Assembly (NCBI GenBank): GCA_944390805.1 | Contig: CALXQW010000006.1 | Location: 1-42,548 of the forward strand | DNA: 42,548 nucleotides | Source of the DNA: an uncultured Opitutales bacterium | Lineage (GTDB): Bacteria; Verrucomicrobiota; Verrucomicrobiia; Opitutales; Intestinicryptomonadaceae | Direction: 5' to 3' | Shown: positions 16,820-25,351 of the stretch, piece by piece | Numbering within the stretch: the first letter of the stretch is position 1 | Layout: each line of letters begins with the position of its first letter | Program-made: the position numbers and the translations under genes | Notes under the pieces: model-generated | Database searches by the model: none | What the model was told of the DNA's origin: nothing | What the model saw: only the letters and a program-made list of their open reading frames with translations

Positions 16820-18922
16820 TCAACAATTAGTTTTATAATCTTCATCTGGAACGTCGTTTATAAACCGGCTCTTTTCGAGCGCCTCAAACAGTCCGTTCCT
16901 TACGGAAAGCTGCGGCCAGGTAATTACAAGCAGGTCCTTTGCGCGTGTACATGCAACGTAAAACAGCCTGCGTTCCTCGTCCTCGCCGCCTTCGTCTATG
17001 CATCTTTGCAATGGGAAAAGCCCGTCGGAGGCGCCTATAACAAACACAACAGGAAACTCCAACCCCTTGGCTTGATGCACTGTCATCATGTTTACAAAAC
17101 CGCCTTCCGATGGAGTATCGGCGCCGTCCTCAGCTATCTCCAATGACGCGCTCGATAAAAACTCGTCGAAATCCGAATATCTCGATGCATACTCGTAAAG
17201 AGCATCGAAAGACTCGCATCTTTCTGCCCAGTCCTCGTAAGAGCTCTTCATGCATGAAATATACCAGCCCTCGCAGACAGCCCTTACCATATCTTTAGGC
17301 ATGTGAGAAAGAACCCTCTGAGAATCTCCGTCTGATGCCGCTTGGCCGCTGGCAGAATTATTTTCCAAAACTCCGAACATATCGGTTTGCACCGCGGCTT
17401 TAAGTTCCGGTTTCAAGGTGGAAAACTCTTCTCTGCATAGGCCTATCATATCCTCCACAGAAGACAGAGTCTCTGCCATTTTGGAAAATACCTCCCGCCC
17501 AGCCGACGGCACCTTAGCCAAAACACTTTTCCCCAACATGGCTTTCACCACACTGATTTGCCTCTTCTCTGCCTCTGCATGCGCCGCAAAGAATATTTTC
17601 TCTGCCGTTTTAGCCCCGACCTTGGGAATGAAGCGCACAAAGCGGTCGAAACTAACAAAGTCCGACTGGTTCGCCGCAAACTTTATCTGGCAGACAACAT
17701 CCTTTATGTGGGACTGCTCAAAGAACTTAACTCCGCTTTTTACTACAAAGGGCACAGAATATTGCTGGAGACGCAACTGCAAGTCCATGGCCTGAAAGTT
17801 TGCCCTGTACAAAATTGCGATATCGCCGTAGGTATATTTTGAGTCGTACCGCTCGACAAGATTCTTTATGGCGTCAACAACACGCATGCTCTGCGATGTT
17901 GCATCCGAGCACTTTACCACAGACGGATACTCCCCGTCTTCACGCGGGCTTTTCAGATTTTTTTTAAATTCCTCTCCTACACCAAGCCCCTCTATCACGG
18001 AATTTGCAAAATTCAAAATCTGCGGAGTACTGCGGTAATTTAGCTCTATCTTTTCTATACGCGCATTAGGCCAGCGATCCCGAAAGCGAAGTATGTTTGT
18101 GTCGTCGGCGCCGCGCCACGAATATATGCACTGGGCGTTGTCTCCAACAGCGCTTATGCCGCCGCCGTGCGCGAGCAATTCTAAAATTGCGCATTGAAGG
18201 GAGTTTGTATCTTGATACTCGTCAACCAGAACATTTTTAAATCTTGATGAGTACCTTTCCAAGATGGCTTCGTCAGACTGGAGAACCTTAAGCCACAATT
18301 CCAAAAGATCGTCGAAATCGCAAATATTCTGGCTGCGCTTTGACTCCTCGTAAGATTCGGCAATGGCCTCTATCTGCTCGTAGGGTGTGGATATCCAATC
18401 GAAACGCTCGTGCATCGCCCCCGCAATGTTCTTGCGGGTATTGCGCGCGTAGCTTATTATGTCTGCTAAAAGCTTTGCCTTGGGATTGTCTGGCGATGAG
18501 AAAAATTTTGGAAATATCTTTTCTGTTGATACCTTCAGGAGTTTTGCGGCATCGTCGGCATCCATTATCCCGAAATTCGGCTCCAGACCTGCAACAGACC
18601 CCTCGAGCCGCAAGAACCTGTACGCCACAGAATGGAATGTTCCACCCCAGAACATATTGGGAGAATATCCCGTAAGAGCCTCTATCCTTTCGAGCATCTG
18701 GCGCGCCGCCTTATTTGTAAATGTAAGCAGGAGAATTTCCCGCGGGGAAAGGCCGCATTCAGACAATAGCCACGCCACCCTGTATGTAAGAGTGCGCGTC
18801 TTGCCAGATCCAGCTCCGGCAAGTACCAGTAGAGGTTTGTCGTACGGAGCTGTTACCGCCGCATACTGCTCTGCGTTTAGCTCTGATTTAAAGTCTATAT
18901 CCAACTTGAAATTATACCCCAT
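16820..18922 (-). CDS. UvrD/PcrA-family ATP-dependent DNA helicase
   Basis: A 700-aa superfamily 1A 3'-5' helicase for DNA repair and replication restart. Motifs: LNAEQYAAV (Q-motif), Walker A AGAGSGKT (35-42), Ia TFTNKAARQM, II VDEYQDTN, III SAVGDNAQCIYSWRGAD, IV IELNYRSTPQIL, V MMTVHQAKGLEFPVVFVIGA, and VI EERRLFYVACTRAKDLL. It is slightly shorter than E. coli UvrD and ends soon after motif VI, with no long C-terminal Tudor-like tail; whether it should be called UvrD, PcrA or Rep is not decided here. Runs between aroQ and pta with gaps of 54 and 78 bp. Confidence 0.95.
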   Translation of the reverse strand: MGYNFKLDIDFKSELNAEQYAAVTAPYDKPLLVLAGAGSGKTRTLTYRVAWLLSECGLSPREILLLTFTNKAARQMLERIEALTGYSPNMFWGGTFHSVAYRFLRLEGSVAGLEPNFGIMDADDAAKLLKVSTEKIFPKFFSSPDNPKAKLLADIISYARNTRKNIAGAMHERFDWISTPYEQIEAIAESYEESKRSQNICDFDDLLELWLKVLQSDEAILERYSSRFKNVLVDEYQDTNSLQCAILELLAHGGGISAVGDNAQCIYSWRGADDTNILRFRDRWPNARIEKIELNYRSTPQILNFANSVIEGLGVGEEFKKNLKSPREDGEYPSVVKCSDATSQSMRVVDAIKNLVERYDSKYTYGDIAILYRANFQAMDLQLRLQQYSVPFVVKSGVKFFEQSHIKDVVCQIKFAANQSDFVSFDRFVRFIPKVGAKTAEKIFFAAHAEAEKRQISVVKAMLGKSVLAKVPSAGREVFSKMAETLSSVEDMIGLCREEFSTLKPELKAAVQTDMFGVLENNSASGQAASDGDSQRVLSHMPKDMVRAVCEGWYISCMKSSYEDWAERCESFDALYEYASRYSDFDEFLSSASLEIAEDGADTPSEGGFVNMMTVHQAKGLEFPVVFVIGASDGLFPLQRCIDEGGEDEERRLFYVACTRAKDLLVITWPQLSVRNGLFEALEKSRFINDVPDEDYKTNC

Positions 18923-18976
18923 GCCCCCGCGAGTAAGCCGCGCGCGGAAATTTTACAAATTGAGCCCAAAACGATG

Positions 18977-19408
18977 CTAAAGAGATGCGAGATATTCGAG
19001 CGCGAAGAAATATCCCTTAAGCCCAAGTCCAGATATTACCGCCCTGCTTGCAGCAGCTGTTAAAGACTCGTGCCTAAAGCCCTCGCGCTTGTAGATGTTT
19101 GATATGTGCACCTCCACAAACGCCATGCCGCTTCCAGCAACACTGTCTCTCAAAGCCACGCTTGTGTGGGTGAGCCCACCGGGATTCATAACAACGCCCT
19201 GAAAGCCTTGGTCGGCAAGAGCTCCTATTTTATCTATTATAGCTCCCTCGGAGTTAGACTGAAAACACACAAGCTCCACCCCGAGCTCCGCCGCCCTGCT
19301 TTTGAGCGAAGATTCAAGACTATCCAAAGTTTCCGACCCGTATATCTCGGGCTCTCTCTTGCCGAGCCTATCCATGTTAGGCCCGTTTATAACGGCTATT
19401 TTTTTCAT
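18977..19408 (-). CDS. aroQ: 3-dehydroquinate dehydratase, type II
   Basis: A 143-aa dodecameric enzyme of the shikimate pathway that removes water from 3-dehydroquinate. It shows INGPNMDRLGKREPEIYG with the catalytic Tyr23, the SNSEG loop, NPGGLTHTSVALRD (N75, H81), the catalytic His101 in EVHISNIYKREGFRH, and Arg112. Full family length. It starts 15 nt after the Nif3-like gene, so the two are probably co-transcribed. Confidence 0.97.
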   Translation of the reverse strand: MKKIAVINGPNMDRLGKREPEIYGSETLDSLESSLKSRAAELGVELVCFQSNSEGAIIDKIGALADQGFQGVVMNPGGLTHTSVALRDSVAGSGMAFVEVHISNIYKREGFRHESLTAAASRAVISGLGLKGYFFALEYLASL

Positions 19409-19423
19409 ATGGCTTAATTTAAA

Positions 19424-20191
19424 TTAAAGCGGATTATCCACATCTATAAAGGTCCATTCAACACCAAAATGTTCGGCTGCCGCCTTGCAAAGAGCCTTTA
19501 CTCCGAAAGTCTCAGTGGCATAGTGCCCGCATGGATACAAATTCACCTTTATATCGCGCGCAAGCTCGTAAAAATGCTCCTTAACTTCTCCTGTTATCAT
19601 TGTGTCTATACCCAGCTTTGGCATAGCCTCCACGGCCTCTGCGGCCGACCCTGAACATATTGCTATCTTAACAGGCTCTTCCGACCCAAAGGCTATCCTC
19701 TTAAATGTGTTTGGGAAAAGTTTCCTTAAACGGCTTTCAAGTTCAGCCCTTCCGCCGCTCGGAGCGCGGCAAAGCGAGCCGATGTCGTTTTCAAAAGCCG
19801 GAAAGCATGTACCTATGCTATCAAGGCCAAGTTCCCGCGCAATTAGCGCGTTATTGCCATATTCAGAATGCGCATCGAGCGGCAGATGCGCGGAATAAAG
19901 AAGCATTCCGCTCTTTACGAGAGCCGCAATCTTAGAATAATTCGCCCCCGTTATTGGCAGCGGCGCGCGCCAGAATAGGCCGTGGTGCACAAGTAAAATT
20001 CCCGCGCCCATTTCGGCAGCCTTAGATATTGCATAATATCCGGCGTCCACCGCGCAACAGATTAGGCCTGTATCCGCGCATGTGTCGGGGTCTCCAACTT
20101 GCAAACCGTTGTAGGCACCGCCAAAATCGGCAAATTCGCCTGGGCGAACTATGCCGTCAAAAAACTCCAATATCTCTTTTATCTTTGCCAT
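19424..20191 (-). CDS. Nif3-like dinuclear metal-centre protein (GTP cyclohydrolase I type 2 family)
   Basis: A 255-aa member of the widespread Nif3/YbgI/YqfO family, ring-shaped hexamers with two metals per subunit whose cellular role is still unclear. Metal ligands visible: H69 and H70 in LVHHGLFW, D106 in HLPLDAH, and C-terminal H and E in CGHYATETFGV. FGGAYNGLQVGD at the start is typical. The chain is the short form, without the extra PII-like inserted domain of YqfO. It lies upstream of aroQ and starts behind a 222-bp spacer, which suggests its own promoter. Confidence 0.93.
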   Translation of the reverse strand: MAKIKEILEFFDGIVRPGEFADFGGAYNGLQVGDPDTCADTGLICCAVDAGYYAISKAAEMGAGILLVHHGLFWRAPLPITGANYSKIAALVKSGMLLYSAHLPLDAHSEYGNNALIARELGLDSIGTCFPAFENDIGSLCRAPSGGRAELESRLRKLFPNTFKRIAFGSEEPVKIAICSGSAAEAVEAMPKLGIDTMITGEVKEHFYELARDIKVNLYPCGHYATETFGVKALCKAAAEHFGVEWTFIDVDNPL

Positions 20192-20380
20192 TGTTATTGC
20201 GCACTTTGTTCTTCCGATTCTTTATACGCGTCTGTTGCAAGTCAAGAAGCAAAGGAAATTACGCATCTCTTGAGGCTTGCCCGTTATAAACCGCCGAAGA
20301 GAGCAGTACTATAAATAAATTAAGCAAGAATGCGCACCAATAGCTCCGTCGCTAAAAGATATCACACTAAACTTCCCCGC

Positions 20381-20405
20381 AAAAATCTCCCATGCAAGGC
20401 ATGGG
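20381..20405 (-). terminator. Rho-independent terminator of the gatCAB-M48 unit
   Basis: Minus strand: 7-bp stem CCCATGC / GCATGGG with a 3-nt loop, followed by AGA and five U residues, just after the M48 stop codon. Confidence 0.65.
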
Positions 20406-20413
20406 GCAACAGC

Positions 20414-21688
20414 TTAAGAGGTCTGGGAATTATGGCGTTTATCGGCCTCAAGCAGAGCCTTTTGCCTTTCGAGGAAAGTTGGGTGTGAATAATAGAATGC
20501 GCTGTAAAGCGGATGCGGAGTAAGATTGCCCCTGTTTTCGCGCTGAAGCTTTCTCAATGCCGAGAGCAAAGACGACGCCCCTCCGCAAAGCCTGCGGGAA
20601 AAATCGTCGGCCTGGTACTCGTGCCTGCGCGAAAACAAATTTGCAAGCGGCGTAAGCCAGAAGGTAAAAAGCCCCGCGAACAACCCGAATAATAACAGAA
20701 GCACCGCTCCCCCTGCGCCTGCGCCAAACCCGAACCCTTCGTAAAACCAAGCCGAGCGAGCCAAGTAGCCCATGAGAGCAAATCCCACAAACGTCTCCGC
20801 AAAAGAAACCGCTATCATGCGGACTATATGTCCAAGTTTGTAATGGCCTATCTCGTGAGCGAGAACCGCCTCAAGCTCGTCCGGAGCAAGCTGCTCTATA
20901 AGAGTGTCGAAAAGCACTATGCGGCGGAACTTTCCAAAGCCCGTAAAGAACGCATTTGAATGCGAGCTTCTGCGGCTGCCGTCCATTACAAATATTGCCG
21001 AGGCCGCAAATCCGCCGCGTTTAGCAACGTCCATAAGCCTATTTTTGAGCTCGCCGTCTTCAAGCGGCGTAAGCTTGTTAAACAGTGGAATTATCAGCCG
21101 CGGATAAAGGAACATCATTATTATCTGGAATGCCGACAATACCGCAAATCCCCACAGCCACCAAGTCTGCGGAAATCGCCCGAAAAACCATACCAGCACA
21201 GCTGTAAGCGGAACTGCCAAAATAACCATCAAAACCAGACCCTTGAGTTTGTCCGCCACCCACAAAGACAATGTGCTCTTGTTGAAACCGAACTTTTTTT
21301 CTATAACAAACTGCGAATACAGCTCAACAGGCAAGTCTGGCAAAGACAGAACAATCATCACCCCAACAAGCCAAAGCGCCTGCGCCCACACTCCGTCTCC
21401 CAATGCGGAACACAAAAGAGCGTATGAATGCGGCAAAAAGCCAAGTACCAGCACCGCAGACATAACTATAAAGCCGTAGGCCTGCGAGAATGTATCGAGC
21501 CTGAGTTTAGCAAGGGTATAGGCTACAGATTCAGAATAGTCCTTCTGGGAGATAAAATCCTTAAAAGGCTCCGGCACAGACCTGTGGGCCGCCGCCGAAC
21601 GAGCGTTTAGGAAATTCAAAAACGCACCGACAAGACCGTTTACAGCCATTAGGGCTATTACGAACAATATAACCGCAGTTAGCGTCAT
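20414..21688 (-). CDS. M48 metallopeptidase, Ste24/CAAX-protease type
   Basis: A 424-aa multi-spanning membrane zinc protease like yeast Ste24p. The N-terminal 200 residues hold several membrane segments. The catalytic site is HEIGH (H278, E279, H282), with the third ligand E357 in RRHEYQADDFSRRL. SNAFFTGFGKFRRIVLFDTLI just before the active site is typical of this subfamily. Its ATG overlaps the gatB stop by 4 nt (ATGA-type), so translation is probably coupled to gatB although the functions are unrelated. Bacterial homologues are thought to act in membrane protein quality control; the natural substrate here is unknown. Confidence 0.93.
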   Translation of the reverse strand: MTLTAVILFVIALMAVNGLVGAFLNFLNARSAAAHRSVPEPFKDFISQKDYSESVAYTLAKLRLDTFSQAYGFIVMSAVLVLGFLPHSYALLCSALGDGVWAQALWLVGVMIVLSLPDLPVELYSQFVIEKKFGFNKSTLSLWVADKLKGLVLMVILAVPLTAVLVWFFGRFPQTWWLWGFAVLSAFQIIMMFLYPRLIIPLFNKLTPLEDGELKNRLMDVAKRGGFAASAIFVMDGSRRSSHSNAFFTGFGKFRRIVLFDTLIEQLAPDELEAVLAHEIGHYKLGHIVRMIAVSFAETFVGFALMGYLARSAWFYEGFGFGAGAGGAVLLLLFGLFAGLFTFWLTPLANLFSRRHEYQADDFSRRLCGGASSLLSALRKLQRENRGNLTPHPLYSAFYYSHPTFLERQKALLEADKRHNSQTS

Positions 21689-23142
21689 TTTATCAGCCTC
21701 TTTAGCGTTTCGAGTACCATCGCCGGGTTAGCCTTACCCTTCGACGCCTTCATTACAGGGCCTATCAAAGCGTTTATCGCCTTTTCGTTGCCAGCCTTAA
21801 ATTGCTCTATAGCCTTGGCATTTGCTGCCATGGCATCAAGGCAGAATTTTTCTATCTCTCCGGAATCCGTATTTTGCTTTAGACCCTTTTCGTTTACGAT
21901 TTGCTCGGCGCTCTTGCCGGTGGCAAACATCTCAACAAAAACTTCCTTGCCTATCTGCTTTGATATAACCCCGGAATCTATCACTTTAACAAGCCCCGCA
22001 AGCAAAGCAGGCGTTATCTTGCAGTCTGCAAGATTGTGCTTTCCGCCGCCTTGGCCCTCGGCCGACAATTCGCGCAGAAGCTCATTTACAAGAAGATTTG
22101 CTATGGCCTTGGGATTATTGTGCGTCTTTAGGGCCTCGGCAAAATATTCGCTAAGTTCCCTGTCGTGGCAGAGAACTGATGTTATGGAATACGGAAGACC
22201 GTCTTGCTCCATAAACTTGCGCTGCAAGTCAAAAGGCAGATCGGGCAGTTCTGAGCGTATCTGCTCGCGCAATTCGTCGGAAATTTTCACCGGCATAAGG
22301 TCCGGATCTGGGAAGTAGCGGTAGTCGTGGGCGTCCTCCTTGCTGCGCATGGATTGCGTCACACCCAGCGCCGCATCGAAACGGCGCGTCTCCTGGACTA
22401 TCGCAACACCCTTCTTTATGCAGTCTATCTGCCTGCGTATCTCGTACTCTATTCCAAGCCTTACGTTGGACATGGAATTGATGTTCTTAAGCTCAACCTT
22501 CACGCCAAGTTCGGCCTGCCCCTTCGGACGCACAGATATGTTCGCATCGCAGCGCATCTGCCCCTTCTCCATATCGCATGCGGATATGTCGGCAAATACA
22601 AGGCAGTCGCGCAGAGAATTTAAATACGCAAATGCTTCCTCGCCGCTGTGCATGTCGGGCTCGGAGACTATCTCTATAAGCGGGGTCCCAGCGCGGTTGT
22701 AGTCAACCAAAGACTCTCCCGCATGGTGTGTCAGCTTGCCGACGTCCTCCTCAAGATGTATGCGTGTAAGCTTAACCTTCCTGTGCGGCCCCATCTGCGA
22801 GCCGTCCTTGCCGGCAAGCTCTATCTCAACCTCTCCTCCCAGACAAAGAGGCTGGTCGTACTGGGAAAGCTGGTAGTTCTTTGCGCTGTCCGGATAAAAG
22901 TAGTTTTTCCTGTCCCACTTTGCAATGTCCGGTATTGTGCAACCAAATAGCATTCCTGCCTTAATGGCCTTGCGTATGGCCTCGTAGTTGAGCACGGGCA
23001 AAACCCCAGGCAAGGCCCATATTACAGGGTCTGTAAGGGTATTCGGCTCCTCGCCAAATTTGTACGGAACATCAGTGAACATCTTGCTTCTCGTGTTCAG
23101 CTGAACGTGAACTTCCAATCCTATTACTGCTTCGTATTCCAT
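21685..23142 (-). CDS. gatB: Asp-tRNA(Asn)/Glu-tRNA(Gln) amidotransferase subunit B
   Basis: The 485-aa kinase and tRNA-binding subunit of GatCAB, which activates mischarged Glu-tRNA(Gln) and/or Asp-tRNA(Asn). Begins EAVIGLEVHVQLNTRSKMF and continues with GALPGVLPVLN-type, KNYFYPDSAKNYQLSQYDQP, RIHLEEDVGKLTH, DYNRAGTPLIEIVSEPD and DYRYFPDPDL motifs. The C-terminal helical YqeY-like tail ends with KGKANPAMVLETLKRLI. It starts 22 nt after gatA and overlaps the M48 protease start. Which of the two amidotransferase activities is used depends on whether glnS/asnS exist elsewhere in the genome. Confidence 0.97.
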   Translation of the reverse strand: MEYEAVIGLEVHVQLNTRSKMFTDVPYKFGEEPNTLTDPVIWALPGVLPVLNYEAIRKAIKAGMLFGCTIPDIAKWDRKNYFYPDSAKNYQLSQYDQPLCLGGEVEIELAGKDGSQMGPHRKVKLTRIHLEEDVGKLTHHAGESLVDYNRAGTPLIEIVSEPDMHSGEEAFAYLNSLRDCLVFADISACDMEKGQMRCDANISVRPKGQAELGVKVELKNINSMSNVRLGIEYEIRRQIDCIKKGVAIVQETRRFDAALGVTQSMRSKEDAHDYRYFPDPDLMPVKISDELREQIRSELPDLPFDLQRKFMEQDGLPYSITSVLCHDRELSEYFAEALKTHNNPKAIANLLVNELLRELSAEGQGGGKHNLADCKITPALLAGLVKVIDSGVISKQIGKEVFVEMFATGKSAEQIVNEKGLKQNTDSGEIEKFCLDAMAANAKAIEQFKAGNEKAINALIGPVMKASKGKANPAMVLETLKRLIK

Positions 23143-23164
23143 CTTTGGATGCCCCTGAAAAATC

Positions 23165-24637
23165 TTATTGCAAGTTTGGCAAAACGCCCCTCATTCCAAA
23201 CAATTCCTCGCACGAATGCGCGCACGAGAACAAATTCTGCTCGTCGAAAGGCTTGCCTATTATCTGAAAGCCTATCGGAAGCCCCTCAGAAGAGAGCGCA
23301 CACGGAACCGATATGCCAGGCAACCCCGCAAGATTTACGTTTATTGTGAATATGTCGTTTAAATACATCTCAAGCGGATCTGACATCTTTTCTCCCAACT
23401 TGAAGGCCGCAGAAGGCGAAGTTGGCGCAACAACTGCGTCTATGCCGCTTTCAAAAACCTTTTCAAAATCGCGCCGTATTAGGGTTCTTACCTTCTGCGC
23501 GCGCAGATAGTAGGCGTCGTAATAGCCGGAGCTAAGCACATATGAGCCGAGTATTATACGCCTTTTTACCTCCTCGCCAAAGCCCTCCGCGCGGCTTTTG
23601 TAATACAGATCTACTATATCTTTTGCCTTGTCTGAGCGGTGCGTGTAGCGCACGCCGTCGTACCGGGCAAGATTCGATGAAGCCTCAGCCGTAGCTATGA
23701 TGTAATATACCGGTATGGCAAGCTCGGTATGCGGCAGGGAAATTTCCACAATCTCCGCGCCAGCCGCCGCGCACTTTTCAACAGACTTCTCAATAGCCGC
23801 CCTAACCTGCGTGTCGAGCCCCTCTGGCAGATACTCCTTTGGAAGCCCAAGCTTCTTGCCCTTGAGCCAATTGCTGTCGAGATTGGCGGCGTAGTCGGGT
23901 ATGGGAGTATTTACGCTTGTGGAATCTTTAGGATCGTAAGAGGCCACCGCTCCAAGCAGCATTGCTGCATCTTGAACGGTTCTTGCAAACGGGCCTATCT
24001 GGTCCAAAGACGATGCGAACGCCGCAAGTCCGTAGCGGCTGACCAAACCGTATGTGGGCTTCATTCCCACAACACCGCATAGGCTTGCCGGTTGGCGTAT
24101 AGACCCGCCAGTGTCGCTTCCAAGCGAGCACGCACAAAAGCACGCAGCCACCGCCGCGGCACTTCCGCCGCTCGAGCCGCCTGGTATCCTCGACAAATCC
24201 CACGGATTATGCGTAGGCCCAAAAGCGCTGTTCTCGCATGAGGACCCCATTGCAAACTCGTCCATATTAAGCCGTCCCCACAGCACCGCCCCGCGCGACT
24301 GAAGATTCTTTACCGACGTTGCCGTATAAGGGCTTACATAATGCTCCAACATCTTGCTTGCGCATGTCAGAGGCTGGTTTTCCACGGCTATAACGTCCTT
24401 TAAGGCCACAGGTATGCCGTCGAGTGCGCCAAGGGTCTCTCCGCGTGCTCTGCGCTTGTCTGAGGCTTCCGCACCGTCAAGAGCAAGACGCTCGTCCTTA
24501 AACAAAAATGCATGTACTTTGCCGTCGAGCGCGGCCGTTCTTTCAATGTAGACCTTAGTCAGCTCTACAGACGAGATCTCCCCCTTTGCGAGCATATCGG
24601 AGAGTTCTTTTACCGATTTAAAAGCGATGTCGCTCAT
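23165..24637 (-). CDS. gatA: Asp-tRNA(Asn)/Glu-tRNA(Gln) amidotransferase subunit A
   Basis: The 490-aa amidase-signature subunit that releases ammonia from glutamine. The Ser-cisSer-Lys triad is intact: K80 in GIPVALKDVI, S155 in PGGSSGGSAAA and nucleophile S179 in GSDTGGSIRQPAS. The glutamine-binding region contains YYIIATAEASSNLARYDGVRY. The usual order gatC-gatA-gatB is kept, but a 120-bp gap separates it from gatC. No good ribosome-binding site precedes the ATG. Confidence 0.97.
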   Translation of the reverse strand: MSDIAFKSVKELSDMLAKGEISSVELTKVYIERTAALDGKVHAFLFKDERLALDGAEASDKRRARGETLGALDGIPVALKDVIAVENQPLTCASKMLEHYVSPYTATSVKNLQSRGAVLWGRLNMDEFAMGSSCENSAFGPTHNPWDLSRIPGGSSGGSAAAVAACFCACSLGSDTGGSIRQPASLCGVVGMKPTYGLVSRYGLAAFASSLDQIGPFARTVQDAAMLLGAVASYDPKDSTSVNTPIPDYAANLDSNWLKGKKLGLPKEYLPEGLDTQVRAAIEKSVEKCAAAGAEIVEISLPHTELAIPVYYIIATAEASSNLARYDGVRYTHRSDKAKDIVDLYYKSRAEGFGEEVKRRIILGSYVLSSGYYDAYYLRAQKVRTLIRRDFEKVFESGIDAVVAPTSPSAAFKLGEKMSDPLEMYLNDIFTINVNLAGLPGISVPCALSSEGLPIGFQIIGKPFDEQNLFSCAHSCEELFGMRGVLPNLQ

Positions 24638-24757
24638 ATTCTAAAATTTTGTGCGTTATATTGTTTTGTAATGTTATTAGGTAATTTCCCCCTCCGCATA
24701 TACGGCAACAACCATGCGTTCGCTGCCGCACCTTAGAGGATTATCAGGATCCGCCAA

Positions 24758-25057
24758 CTATGCCTCGTCAACTACCTTTGGAACGACAATCTGATTTAAG
24801 CGCTTAGCCGGAGCATTCATAAGCGCCTTCTCCACGCTCATGGGCTGCGCAGGCACATCTCCCTCGCGCCAGACGTTGTACATTGCATGGGCATGCGCGC
24901 TTGCTTCAACCCCAGACACATCAACTTTTGAGAGTTTGTCGAAGTATTCGAGAATCTGCCCCAGCTGCGCCGAATACGTTTGTTTCTCGGCCTCCGTAAG
25001 TTCTATGCGTGCAAGTTTTGCCACATAATCTATATCAATCTTATCCGTCTTAGACAT
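24758..25057 (-). CDS. gatC: Asp-tRNA(Asn)/Glu-tRNA(Gln) amidotransferase subunit C
   Basis: The 99-aa small subunit that wraps around the GatA/GatB interface. Characteristic start IDIDYVAKLARIELTEAEKQTYSAQLGQILEYFDKLSKVDVSGVEA, then the VWREGDVP region and a conserved-style tail ending in VPKVVDEA. First gene of the gatCAB-M48 unit. The 294 bp upstream contain the glgP terminator and T-rich DNA, where its promoter should lie. Confidence 0.96.
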   Translation of the reverse strand: MSKTDKIDIDYVAKLARIELTEAEKQTYSAQLGQILEYFDKLSKVDVSGVEASAHAHAMYNVWREGDVPAQPMSVEKALMNAPAKRLNQIVVPKVVDEA

Positions 25058-25271
25058 AACTGAAAAGTCATTCTTTATTTTGCCTTATTTAGGGCAAGAG
25101 TTTTTTTATATTTTTTACCCCTCAAAAGACGCCTTTTTACCCTACAAAAAAGCCTAAGAGAATCTTTTTATTTAAGCAAATTGCAACATGCATAAATTCC
25201 GCCTCTAAACCTTTTTTACGTTCGGCATTGAAAAATGGAAAAAGCTCCAAAAAAAAGTTCGCAAAAATAAT

Positions 25272-25312
25272 AAAAAACGCGCCGGCGCTAAAATTAAAGC
25301 TACCGGCGCGCA
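25272..25312 (-). terminator. Rho-independent terminator of glgP
   Basis: Minus strand: 8-bp stem CGCGCCGG / CCGGCGCG around an AT-rich loop of about 17 nt (which can pair partly further), followed by six U residues, about 40 nt after the glgP stop. Confidence 0.88.
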
Positions 25313-25351
25313 AAATAAACAAAACAATTTGGCATGTGGGCAAGAAAGATA

